DNA of 64,000 nucleotides from SIG480 sp045636865 (GTDB lineage: Bacteria; Bacillota; Clostridia; Oscillospirales; JAAYXM01), in assembly GCA_045636865.1 (NCBI GenBank), contig JAZTYJ010000019.1:1-64000 (forward strand), given 5' to 3'. A program made the position numbers and the translations under genes. Each line of letters opens with the position of its first letter. The first letter of the stretch is position 1. Below, in pieces: positions 15,835 to 23,884 of this stretch. The notes under the pieces were generated by a model, which was given only the letters and a program-made list of their open reading frames with translations, did not search any database and was not told the DNA's origin.

Positions 15835-17337
15835 TTAGTTATCAAACATTTTGTTGATTTCAGTTATTGTGTTGCGAACCAGGAGATCGCCGCCTTCGTG
15901 TCCCGTGTCACCGCTTGTGATGTATGCGCTGTAATGACCGTGTTTCTCAGCCTTCTCCGTCGGGAGATATGCATGAGATCCGCAGCAGAGCTGAACGATA
16001 AAGGTCTGCTTTGCATAGCTTCGAGCCTTCATGCGGAGAGCAAAGTCGAGGAAGAGTTCATACGGATTAGTCGCAATTGCGATATCTCCGAAACGAACAA
16101 CGTGATACTCAATCGGAACAACTTCCGTAAGTTGCTGCTCGCGGTATCTGAGAATTTCACCTGCGTAGACGTGCATTCTGGCGATGTCGACATAGTCAAA
16201 GTTTCCCTTATGCTTGTTCTTCTCAATGTAAGCCTCAAGCTCGCGTACTGCATTTTCATACTGTGAGGGAGTGACCTTGCGAAGCGGAAGATTTAAGTTT
16301 ATGACCTCATGCTCAAAGATTGCCTCGTCCTTGTATTCTTCAATCTCATCATAAACCGCGATGATTTCGTTTGCGATACGTTTGCCGACTCTGTTGCAAC
16401 CCTTGATGTCAAACATCGACGGGTCAGCCTTGCGCTCAATAACGTTCGGGCGGTCGATGTTCGGATCGTCAATCGGAGTTTCGGGCTCAACCCATCTTAC
16501 GAGGTCGCGCGGGCACTGGTCGCCGCCTGCACCGCAGAGTGCGAGGAGGTGAACATCTTCGCCGAATCTTTCGCGGAGATATGCTTTCGTTCTGCCCCAG
16601 AAGTCAGCAGAAATAAAGCTTCTCTGCTCAAGAATCTGGGCGGGGCAGGCGATGTTTGCAACAACACCTGTGAGTTTTTTGTTCTTATCGAAGAAGTAGA
16701 GAAGCTCAACACCTGAGTCGTTTCCGCCTTCAAGACCAATAAAGTTTGCGGTGTTTGTGTCACCCCACATCTTCGCTGTACCGTCATCATAGCAGACGCG
16801 GCGGTTCATACCGACTGCGGCACGGCCGAATTCGTTTGCATAAAGAGCTTCTTTGCGGTTGTCCCACGCGCGTTTTGCGGCAAGGGCAATCTTGTCCGTG
16901 AGAAGCTCAAGTGCTTCTTCCGGAGAGCAGACGCTCTCATCGGGTGTAACCTTTTTCTCGTACGTTATACCATCAGGGAGATATTCTTCAACGATGGCTG
17001 CCGCCGATGCGATGGTTGAAGCGGAGGCTGCAGACGGTGATGCAAAAACGAGAGAGGTGTGAGTGTGCGTTGCGCAGACGATGAGCTTTTTCGGGTCAAC
17101 CTCGTCTGTGAGCTTTGCAAACTTCTCTCTTGCAATTTCAAGCTGCGCCTCTTTGATCTGCGCAATATCTGCAGAGACGAAAATCATCTGTTCTCCGTCT
17201 GCTTCTACTGCAAGTGCTGTAGCCGTGATGTCTGATTCGACATATTCTGAAATTCTTTCAAAAAACTGACCTGCAAGGCTTGCTTTTTTTGGGGGGATAA
17301 GGCTCTCTTCAGCCCAACCTGCATATATTTTTCCCAT
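15835..17337 (-). CDS. Neutral/alkaline ceramidase-like hydrolase, copy 1, 500 aa
   Basis: Resembles the N-terminal catalytic domain of neutral/alkaline non-lysosomal ceramidases. The chain starts YAGWAEESLIPP, where the family has GxAxxxITP, carries the zinc-site-like motif CATHTHTS near residue 88, and later GAGGDQCPRD and SGDTGHEGGD. No signal peptide is visible, so it is cytoplasmic and unlikely to act on ceramide; members of this family in sugar operons have no assigned substrate. Last gene of the operon, RBS GGAGGAAG. It is a close tandem paralogue of the gene at 17414-18922, differing mostly around residues 95-130 and in the C-terminal half. Confidence 0.8.
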   Translation of the reverse strand: MGKIYAGWAEESLIPPKKASLAGQFFERISEYVESDITATALAVEADGEQMIFVSADIAQIKEAQLEIAREKFAKLTDEVDPKKLIVCATHTHTSLVFASPSAASASTIASAAAIVEEYLPDGITYEKKVTPDESVCSPEEALELLTDKIALAAKRAWDNRKEALYANEFGRAAVGMNRRVCYDDGTAKMWGDTNTANFIGLEGGNDSGVELLYFFDKNKKLTGVVANIACPAQILEQRSFISADFWGRTKAYLRERFGEDVHLLALCGAGGDQCPRDLVRWVEPETPIDDPNIDRPNVIERKADPSMFDIKGCNRVGKRIANEIIAVYDEIEEYKDEAIFEHEVINLNLPLRKVTPSQYENAVRELEAYIEKNKHKGNFDYVDIARMHVYAGEILRYREQQLTEVVPIEYHVVRFGDIAIATNPYELFLDFALRMKARSYAKQTFIVQLCCGSHAYLPTEKAEKHGHYSAYITSGDTGHEGGDLLVRNTITEINKMFDN

Positions 17338-17377
17338 TTTAACTTCCTCCGGAATGAAGTGTATGTATTTTCGGGAA

Positions 17378-17405
17378 GAACAGGAAGCCGTGAGACTTCC
17401 TGTTC
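17378..17405 (-). terminator. Intercistronic hairpin between the two ceramidase-like genes
   Basis: GAACAGGAAG pairs with CTTCCTGTTC over ten bases with an eight-base loop, in the 76-base gap between the paralogues. There is no U-tract after it on the minus strand, so it is more likely an RNA-stability or processing element than a full terminator. Confidence 0.45.
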
Positions 17406-17413
17406 TGCTTTAA

Positions 17414-18922
17414 TTATTTTGAAAACATTTCGTTGATTTGGGTAATTGTCTCGCGGACAAGGAGGTCGCCGCCTTCGTGGCCGGTTTCACCGCTTGTGAT
17501 ATATGCGCTGTAGTGACCGTGAGCCTCAGCCTGCGCTGTCGGGAGATATCCGTGAGCACCGCAGGAGAGCTGAACGATGAATGTCTGCTTTGCATAACTT
17601 CTTGCCTTTATGCGGAGAGCAAAGTCAAGGAAGAGCTCGTACGGGTTTGTTGCAAAAGCAATATCGCCGAAGCGGACAACGTGATATTCAATCGGGAAAA
17701 GCTCTGTAAACTGCTGTGTCTGGAAACGGATGATTTCGCCTGCGTAGATATACATCTTTGCGATGTCGACAAAGTCAAAGTTACCCTTGTCTTTATTCTT
17801 TTCGACGTAAAACTCAAGCTCTCTGATTGCGTTTTCGTGCTGTGTGGGAGTAACCTTGCGAAGCGGAGTGTTGAGAGTGAGTGCTTTGTGTTCAAAGACA
17901 GCTTCACTCTTTAAGTCTGCTTCTTCGATTTCGTCGTAAACCGCGATGATTTCGTTTGCGATACGTCTGCCGACTCTGTTGCAACCCTTGATGTCAAACA
18001 TTGACGGGTCAGCCTTGCGCTCAATGACGTGCTGACGGTCGATGTTCGGGTCGTCAATCGGAGTTTCGGGTTCTACCCATCTTACGAGGTCGCGCGGGCA
18101 CTGGTCGCCGCCTGCACCGCAGAGTGAGAGAAGGTAAATATCTTCGCCGAATCTTTCGCGGAGATATGCCTTTGTTCTGCCCCAGAAGTCAGCAGAGATA
18201 AAGCTTCTCTGCTCGAGAATCTGTGAGGGACAAGCGATATTTGCGGCAACACCCGTGAGTTTCTTATTCTTATCGAAGAAGTAGAGAAGCTCGATGCCTG
18301 AGTCGTTTCCGCCTTCGAGACCGATGAAGTTTGCGCTGTTTGTGTCGCCCCACATCTTTGCTGTACCGTCATCGTAGCAGACGCGGCGGTTCATACCGAC
18401 TGCGGCACGGCCGAATTCGTTTGTGTAGTAAGCCTCTGCTCTGCTGCTCCATGCCTTATATGCGGCAAGGGCAATTTTATCCGTGATGAGCTCAAGTGCT
18501 TCCTTCGGTGTGCAGACAGAGTCGTCGGGAGTAACCTTCTCTTCGTACTTCTGACCTTCGGGGAGATATGACTCGATGATTTCAGTTGTAGAAGCAATAG
18601 GTGAGGACGGACCTGCATCGTTGCTGTCGGCAAGAAGAGAGGTGTGAGTGTGTGTTACTGCAACGATGAGTTTGTCTGTATCAAAATCAGGAGCAAGTTT
18701 TGCGAGTTTTTCTCTTGAAAGCTTCATCTGACCGTCTGTAATTTTTACAAGGTCTGCAGAAGCCATAATCATCTGCTCACCATCTGCCTCAACTGCGAGA
18801 GCTGTAACGGTGATGTCAGATTCAACGTATTCTGAAATTCTTTCAAAAAACTGACCTGCAAGGCTTGCTTTTTTTTCGGGGATGATGGACTCTTCAGCCC
18901 ATCCAACATATATTTTTCCCAT
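17414..18922 (-). CDS. Neutral/alkaline ceramidase-like hydrolase, copy 2, 502 aa
   Basis: Paralogue of the preceding entry with the same motifs: VGWAEESIIP at the start, AVTHTHTS near residue 88, GRAAVGMNRRVCYDDGTAKMWGDTN, GAGGDQCPRDLVRWVEPETP and SGETGHEGGD. Long stretches are identical between the copies, which indicates a recent tandem duplication or ongoing conversion. No export signal. It follows the FucI-like isomerase by 18 bases in the operon, so it likely acts on the same sugar-derived compound, perhaps as an amidase, esterase or lactonase; that is inference. Confidence 0.8.
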   Translation of the reverse strand: MGKIYVGWAEESIIPEKKASLAGQFFERISEYVESDITVTALAVEADGEQMIMASADLVKITDGQMKLSREKLAKLAPDFDTDKLIVAVTHTHTSLLADSNDAGPSSPIASTTEIIESYLPEGQKYEEKVTPDDSVCTPKEALELITDKIALAAYKAWSSRAEAYYTNEFGRAAVGMNRRVCYDDGTAKMWGDTNSANFIGLEGGNDSGIELLYFFDKNKKLTGVAANIACPSQILEQRSFISADFWGRTKAYLRERFGEDIYLLSLCGAGGDQCPRDLVRWVEPETPIDDPNIDRQHVIERKADPSMFDIKGCNRVGRRIANEIIAVYDEIEEADLKSEAVFEHKALTLNTPLRKVTPTQHENAIRELEFYVEKNKDKGNFDFVDIAKMYIYAGEIIRFQTQQFTELFPIEYHVVRFGDIAFATNPYELFLDFALRIKARSYAKQTFIVQLSCGAHGYLPTAQAEAHGHYSAYITSGETGHEGGDLLVRETITQINEMFSK

Positions 18923-18940
18923 TTCTGTTTCCTCCGCAAA

Positions 18941-20287
18941 TTAGATAATGTATATGCCGAGCATATCGCAGAGATTTTCTATAAGCTCTGAATTATCACC
19001 GTAAGAGATGATGTAGTGCTGGCACATAACGTTTTCTGCAAAATCAGGAACATCGTCAAGGATGATTTCAAGTCCCGGAAGCTGCGGAGCCGGCTGAGTC
19101 CATCCTGCTTCCTCCCACTTTCTCGGTGTAACACCCTCACCGACTACCATATGCATGTAGTAGTTGCCGTCTTCGTATGTAAGGCGGCACATTGTAACCT
19201 TTCCGGGCTTTACGCGACTTACATTGAGGATACCCTCTGAAAGCTCGCCGAATGCCGCAGGCATAACGGTAACTTCGCCGTCAACACACTCTGCCGGAAC
19301 AAAGTCGGGAACACCTGCAAGAACGCGGTCTTCAAAGAACTCGTAGAATTCGAGGTAGAACGCACACTGACCTGTGAGGTATTTTACCATAAGCTGTGTG
19401 ATTCCGCCGAGAGAGTCGTTCTCGGGGATTGTGCAGAGCTTTTCCTCATCGGAGAGGAGCATAAATATCGGAGCCGGCGGGAAGCCGAGAAGCTTCTTCA
19501 TACCGTCAACGTCCTTAAGGGAGATCGCGTCATATCCGCGCTCGTCGCAGATAGACTTGATTGCAAGATAGTATCCTGCAGCCTTCTTCATGCTTTCGGG
19601 GTTTGCAGGCTTTAGGAACTTCCACTTTGACATTGCGTTGTCAATAACTGCCTGAATTTCTGCATCTGAAAGTTTTTCGTAACGCTGCTGAATCTCAAGC
19701 ATCTCAAATGTCTCGATTTCGGGACCTATCTGACGCTTGAGTGAGCCGCCGTCATAAAGTGTGCCGTAGAGATTCATATCGCGATAGCCTGCCTGACCTG
19801 CCTTTGCGTGGCGGAGGCGTGCTGCAGCACTTGCAGCAATCGCGTAGTTTGCGACCTTCTTTGTGTTTGACGGAAGACCGATGATGTCGTAGATATACTT
19901 AAAGTCATATCCGAGGTCGTAGAATGTTTTGCGGAGAGCAGTTGTGCCTGCCTGGTCAGCAGTTGTGACGAGACGGTCGCCTTCCATCCATCCGCAAAGA
20001 CCCCACAGAACCATCGGCTTGTGGCGGAAATGCTCTGTAACCTTTACTACCGCGTGGGTCGGAATCCAACCTGCGATACAGCAGACGAGAACGTCAAAGT
20101 CCTGTCCTTTGAGAGCGTCAATAGCTTTTTTAACGTCTTTTTCCTCGTAATCGTCAGTTACGGGATATACGCTTATAAGGTCAAGTCCTTCTTTTTTAAG
20201 ACCTGCCTCTGCTTCTTTAACTTTTTTGAGTATAATGTCGGCAGGGGTGTTTACTTCACCAAATCCGACAAATGCTGCCTTTACCAT
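18941..20287 (-). CDS. L-fucose/L-arabinose isomerase-family protein, 448 aa
   Basis: Belongs by overall pattern to the FucI/AraA-type aldose-ketose isomerases. VKAAFVGFGEVN at the start, FDVLVCCIAGWIPTHAVV and MVLWGLCGW fit the Rossmann-like N-terminal domains, and CTIPENDSLGGITQ and YYMHMVVGEG may supply metal ligands. It is clearly shorter than FucI (about 590) and AraA (about 500). ATG at 20287 has AGG at about eight bases; GTG at 20296 is too close to it. It lies six bases after the FGGY kinase gene, so isomerase then kinase is the likely order of reactions. Substrate unknown. Confidence 0.82.
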   Translation of the reverse strand: MVKAAFVGFGEVNTPADIILKKVKEAEAGLKKEGLDLISVYPVTDDYEEKDVKKAIDALKGQDFDVLVCCIAGWIPTHAVVKVTEHFRHKPMVLWGLCGWMEGDRLVTTADQAGTTALRKTFYDLGYDFKYIYDIIGLPSNTKKVANYAIAASAAARLRHAKAGQAGYRDMNLYGTLYDGGSLKRQIGPEIETFEMLEIQQRYEKLSDAEIQAVIDNAMSKWKFLKPANPESMKKAAGYYLAIKSICDERGYDAISLKDVDGMKKLLGFPPAPIFMLLSDEEKLCTIPENDSLGGITQLMVKYLTGQCAFYLEFYEFFEDRVLAGVPDFVPAECVDGEVTVMPAAFGELSEGILNVSRVKPGKVTMCRLTYEDGNYYMHMVVGEGVTPRKWEEAGWTQPAPQLPGLEIILDDVPDFAENVMCQHYIISYGDNSELIENLCDMLGIYII

Positions 20288-20292
20288 ATTCT

Positions 20293-21699
20293 TCACACCT
20301 TTCTTGTATTAAGAATATCATCATATTTCACGAAGCTTTCATAAACCTCGCTAAAGTCTGCACCTGTCGGTGCATATTCCTTATCAGTTTCAATGTTTTT
20401 GCAGGCATCCTCAACTGATGAAAAGACGCCTGCGCCGACACCTGCAAGGATTGCAGAGCCGAGACACGCAGTTTCTTTATTCTTGAGAGTGAGGAGATGC
20501 TTGCCTGTCATATCGGCTTTTATTCTGCACCAGAGAGGGCTCTTTGCGCCGCCACCCATAATGCGGATTTCGTCAACCGGTACGCCGAGATAGTCAAGGT
20601 TTGACTTGAGCATACAAGCAACGGATTCCATAATACTGCGGACAAAATGCGCCGGAGTGTGCTCGGGTGCGATGCCCGTAAAGCTTCCCTTTGCGTCGGG
20701 ATTATATTTCGGCATAGTTGAGCCGCAAAGGTAGGGGAGGAAGGTAAGCCCTTCGCAACCGGGTGCGACCGACTCTGCCATTTCATCAAGCTCAATAAAG
20801 GATTTATCCTTTAAAAATGCCTCGCGGAACCACTTGAGAGCCATGCCTGCAGTTGCGCTCCACGAAAGAAGAGCGAAGCTTCCGTCAAAGCTGTAATGGC
20901 AGGGGACGAAGCTTTTTTCGTCGTATTCGGGAATCTTGTCCGTCGGGACATAAATAGCCATAGTGGTACCCGTCATAACGCTGATTCTTCCCATTTTGAT
21001 AACGCCTGCGCCTATCGCACCTGCAACCTGATCCATCGCAGAGGTTGAAACCTTTATGCCGTCATAGTCTCCGACGTATTTTCCGCTGTCAAGAAGAGTG
21101 GGGAGCTGATTTTCGGACACGCCGATAAAATCGAGCATCTCCTTCCAGTAAGCGGAATTTCTGATGTCGAAGTAGATAGTTGATGACTGAAGAGTTTTCT
21201 CTGTTACGAATCTGCCCGTAAGCTTGTAGAGAAGGTAGTCTTCAAGCAAAAAGATTTTCTTTGTTTTTGCCCAGACCTCGGGTTCGTTGCGTTTTACCCA
21301 CAAAAGCTTGCAGGCAGGCCATGTGGCCGTAATCTCGGGCTGCCCCGTAACCTCAAAAACCTTCTTCCTGCCAAAGTGTGCATCAATCATTGCGGCTTCT
21401 TCGGTCGCACGGTTATCAAGCCACACAATGGCATCGCGGACGGGATTTCCGTTCTCATCCGTGAGGATAAGCGTCTCGCACTGCGTGTCGATTGCAAGGC
21501 AATCGACCGCAGCGGACTTTTTTATGTTTTCAAGCGCATTTGTGAGAAGAGACCAATACTTTTCGGGCTCAAGCTCAACTATGTTTCCGGAAGTTTTTAA
21601 GGTATAATCCTCTGTCGATTCGGCAAGTGTCTTAAGATTTTCATCAAAAAGCACCGCCTTGACAGATGTGGTTCCGAAATCAATTCCAAGACAATTCAT
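20293..21699 (-). CDS. FGGY-family carbohydrate kinase, 468 aa
   Basis: Phosphorylates a ketose or polyol with ATP. The N terminus MNCLGIDFGTTSVKAVLFD holds the phosphate-1 motif, DAIVWLDNRA and SATAGMALKW are typical of xylulokinase-like members, and the C-terminal IRIMGGGAKSPLWCRIKADM is the FGGY signature 2 region with adenosine-binding GGG. Length slightly short for xylulokinase (about 490-500). It sits between the YjbQ-type and the isomerase genes. Sugar specificity cannot be read from sequence. Confidence 0.92.
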   Translation of the reverse strand: MNCLGIDFGTTSVKAVLFDENLKTLAESTEDYTLKTSGNIVELEPEKYWSLLTNALENIKKSAAVDCLAIDTQCETLILTDENGNPVRDAIVWLDNRATEEAAMIDAHFGRKKVFEVTGQPEITATWPACKLLWVKRNEPEVWAKTKKIFLLEDYLLYKLTGRFVTEKTLQSSTIYFDIRNSAYWKEMLDFIGVSENQLPTLLDSGKYVGDYDGIKVSTSAMDQVAGAIGAGVIKMGRISVMTGTTMAIYVPTDKIPEYDEKSFVPCHYSFDGSFALLSWSATAGMALKWFREAFLKDKSFIELDEMAESVAPGCEGLTFLPYLCGSTMPKYNPDAKGSFTGIAPEHTPAHFVRSIMESVACMLKSNLDYLGVPVDEIRIMGGGAKSPLWCRIKADMTGKHLLTLKNKETACLGSAILAGVGAGVFSSVEDACKNIETDKEYAPTGADFSEVYESFVKYDDILNTRKV

Positions 21700-21704
21700 A
21701 TTGA

Positions 21705-22325
21705 TTATCTTTTGAGCTGGAGATCGTAGTGTGGATCGTATGCCTTTTCTTCGTCTGTGTACTTGTGGAGAGTGTCGATAACTTCACCGTTGTTCCACTT
21801 TCTGTCGCCTACGTCCTCAGTTGTACCCATAACTGTAACGTTGAGCTGACGACGACGTGCACGAACGTGATCCCAGTCAACAAAGTAGATGTGAGCGAAC
21901 TCACCGCCGTCAAGAACGCCGTCCTTGATTGTCATAAGTTCGCTTGTGCCGAAGAATACGCTGCGGAGGTGTCCGTCTGTGTTCATGCTTGTGAAGTCAC
22001 CCGGCTCGTTGACGTATCTGCCGAACTGTGTGTGGAGCGGACCCGGATGACGGTACTGATGCTCTTCAGCAAAGTCCGGAATCATCTTTCTCATAATGTC
22101 GAGAAGGTCGTGCTGGAGATATTCGATATCGAATGAACCGATGTCGTGTGAGCACTCCTGAATCATAACTGAGCAAGTTGTGTGGTGTGATGCGATAGCA
22201 ACTGTACCGTTCTTAATGCCTGAAGCCTGAACGATTTCGATGATTTCTTTTGATACGTCGTGGAAAGTCGGGATCCAACCTTTTGACTGTAACTCTAATT
22301 CCTTCTGAAAAATCTTGAATTCCAT
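21705..22325 (-). CDS. YjbQ/UPF0047-family protein, extended form, 206 aa
   Basis: Matches the YjbQ (UPF0047) fold: IASHHTTCSVMIQE and YRHPGPLHTQFGRY with conserved His residues, HLRSVFFGTSE and HIYFVDWDHVRARRRQLNVTVMG. Members have been reported to have weak thiamine-phosphate synthase activity, but their real role is unclear. At 206 residues it is far longer than the usual 130-140, with extra sequence in the middle and at the C terminus. Placed between the SIS protein and the kinase, it probably serves the same pathway. RBS AGGAGGAT. Confidence 0.85.
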   Translation of the reverse strand: MEFKIFQKELELQSKGWIPTFHDVSKEIIEIVQASGIKNGTVAIASHHTTCSVMIQECSHDIGSFDIEYLQHDLLDIMRKMIPDFAEEHQYRHPGPLHTQFGRYVNEPGDFTSMNTDGHLRSVFFGTSELMTIKDGVLDGGEFAHIYFVDWDHVRARRRQLNVTVMGTTEDVGDRKWNNGEVIDTLHKYTDEEKAYDPHYDLQLKR

Positions 22326-22349
22326 GATAAAATCCTCCTAAAAAATTTT

Positions 22350-22943
22350 TTATTTGTTGAGTCTTTCGCCTACTGCACCGCCGGGATGGATTGTCGCAAA
22401 CTTTTCGTTCTGGAAATCCGTCTCCTCGATGATTGCCGTCTGCAGAACGTGGAAAATCATACAGAGGGCAGTTGTCGAAGTGGTTCCCTGGCAGTTGTAT
22501 TTATCCGTTTCGCGGTTGACGTGCTGCTTGAGCACGACATCCGCACCGAGAGCAAGAGGCGAATCCATGTTCTCGGTAACGGAAATTACCTTGATGTTTT
22601 TCTTCTTGCAGATGTCAAGAATCGGGAGAAGCTCCTGTGTCTTTCCGCCGCGTGATGCAAATACCATAACATCACCCTCCTGCAAAAAGCCCGTTGCGCC
22701 GTGAACAGCCTCGGCAGGGGATATGAACCTCGCCGGCTGCTCAACGCAGCAGAGAAGATGCGCAAAGTGTTGGCAGATTATGCCGCTGTGTCCGCATCCG
22801 CAGGTGCCGATTCGCGGCGCGCGGATGAGAAGCTCAACAGCCTTTGAATATGCATCCTCGTCAAAATAATCGAGCATTTCCTTAATGCATTCATACTCGG
22901 TTATGTATGCCTGTTTTGCCTGAAGTAAAGCTTCTTTTTTCAT
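22350..22943 (-). CDS. SIS-domain phosphosugar-binding protein, 197 aa
   Basis: Single SIS domain (sugar isomerase fold). GTCGCGHSGIICQHFAH near residue 48, VMVFASRGGKTQELLPIL near 94-111 with the phosphate-binding Ser/Thr region, and TIHPGGAVGERL at the end resemble KpsF/GutQ or GmhA-type isomerases. It could interconvert a ketose and aldose phosphate. RBS AAGGAG. Second gene of the operon after the TIM-like gene. Confidence 0.88.
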   Translation of the reverse strand: MKKEALLQAKQAYITEYECIKEMLDYFDEDAYSKAVELLIRAPRIGTCGCGHSGIICQHFAHLLCCVEQPARFISPAEAVHGATGFLQEGDVMVFASRGGKTQELLPILDICKKKNIKVISVTENMDSPLALGADVVLKQHVNRETDKYNCQGTTSTTALCMIFHVLQTAIIEETDFQNEKFATIHPGGAVGERLNK

Positions 22944-22955
22944 AAGATTTACTCC

Positions 22956-23657
22956 TTAAGCGTGAAGCTCGTCCCAGGCCTTGCGGAGATTATAAAGCAT
23001 CTCCTCAACCATAGCAGCCTGGTCGTCTGCCTTGATAATGCCGCTTGTTGAACCCGTAGCCTGAGCTCCGAGCTTTATTGTATCATAAACGTCCTTGCCG
23101 TTTGAGATACCTGCACCCTGAAGCACCATAATGTCGGGGTTGATTTCGTTGACGGTCTTAATCGTTTCGATAACGTAGTTGCTGTCACTTGTCTTGCCTG
23201 TTCCGATAAGGTCTGTCGGCTCTGCAACGATGAGGTTCGGGCCCATCTTTGCGATAGCCTTGACGTCCTCAACCGTATCTGCACAAACGATTGTGCCAAG
23301 CCCTACCTCGTCAGCGCGGGCGATGGTTTTTTCAATTTCTTCCATAGTGAGCGGGCATTCTGCATGGTTGAGCATAACGCCGACAGCCCCTGCTGCCTTG
23401 ACAGCTTCGGGAAGAACGCTTCCGAGACCTCTGCCTATCGGGAGATAGTCCATATGCTGTGCAAAAACAAGGATTCTTTCCGTGTTGTCTGCGAGCAGCT
23501 TGATGTCAGTATACTGAGGTGTAACGATGACATCGAGGTCATATTTGAGCGCAACCTTGTCGATTACTTTTGCGAGTCTGAGCATATCCTCGCCATACAT
23601 GTATGCTTTCGGTCCGATTTCGAAAAACGGCGGTTTGATTTTCAAACCTTTATACAT
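22956..23657 (-). CDS. Triosephosphate isomerase-like protein, 233 aa
   Basis: TIM-barrel isomerase of the short, archaeal-like type. PPFFEIGPKAYMYG at the start, VTPQYTDIKLLA, LVFAQHMD, GVMLNHAECPLT with the catalytic-type His and loop, VAEPTDLIGTG with the catalytic Glu, and VLQGAGISNGKD with the phosphate-binding end are seen. In other sugar operons such paralogues isomerise four-carbon ketose phosphates (EryH/LerI-type) rather than triose phosphate, which may be so here. First gene of the minus-strand operon, RBS AAAGGAGG. Confidence 0.88.
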   Translation of the reverse strand: MYKGLKIKPPFFEIGPKAYMYGEDMLRLAKVIDKVALKYDLDVIVTPQYTDIKLLADNTERILVFAQHMDYLPIGRGLGSVLPEAVKAAGAVGVMLNHAECPLTMEEIEKTIARADEVGLGTIVCADTVEDVKAIAKMGPNLIVAEPTDLIGTGKTSDSNYVIETIKTVNEINPDIMVLQGAGISNGKDVYDTIKLGAQATGSTSGIIKADDQAAMVEEMLYNLRKAWDELHA

Positions 23658-23696
23658 TGAAAAGCACCTCCTTTAAATTGTTGTTTACATATATTT

Positions 23697-23726
23697 ATAA
23701 TACAACAGGAAAACCCCGTATGTCAA
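23697..23726 (-). promoter_or_regulatory. Promoter of the sugar-catabolism operon
   Basis: On the minus strand TTGACA (23721-23726), 18 bases, TATTAT (23697-23702), about 40 bases before the first start codon. Confidence 0.75.
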
Positions 23727-23762
23727 CAATTTCTTGCTTTTGTTTTGCCTATTTTTCAAAAC

Positions 23763-23844
23763 CGAAAGAAAAACGAAAGAATATGTTTTTAATCGAAAGT
23801 ATATTTCGGGTAAAGTGAAAGTTGCTTTGTTGACATACCGAAAG
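23763..23844. promoter_or_regulatory. Four CGAAAG repeats, predicted DeoR-family operator
   Basis: CGAAAG occurs in the same direction at 23763, 23774, 23794 and 23839, with an inverted TTTCG at 23804-23808. Several DeoR-family repressors bind direct repeats with a CGAAA core. The spacings of 11 and 20 bases put the first three on about the same helix face. The fourth lies inside the regulator's own promoter spacer, which suggests autorepression. Confidence 0.7.
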
Positions 23845-23858
23845 AGGAGTGGTATAAT
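23830..23858 (+). promoter_or_regulatory. Promoter of the DeoR regulator gene
   Basis: TTGACA (23830-23835), 17 bases, TATAAT (23853-23858): full consensus, 27 bases from the start codon. A CGAAAG repeat lies in the spacer. Confidence 0.85.
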
Positions 23859-23884
23859 TTTTGTAGAAAACAAGAGGTGAGAAT

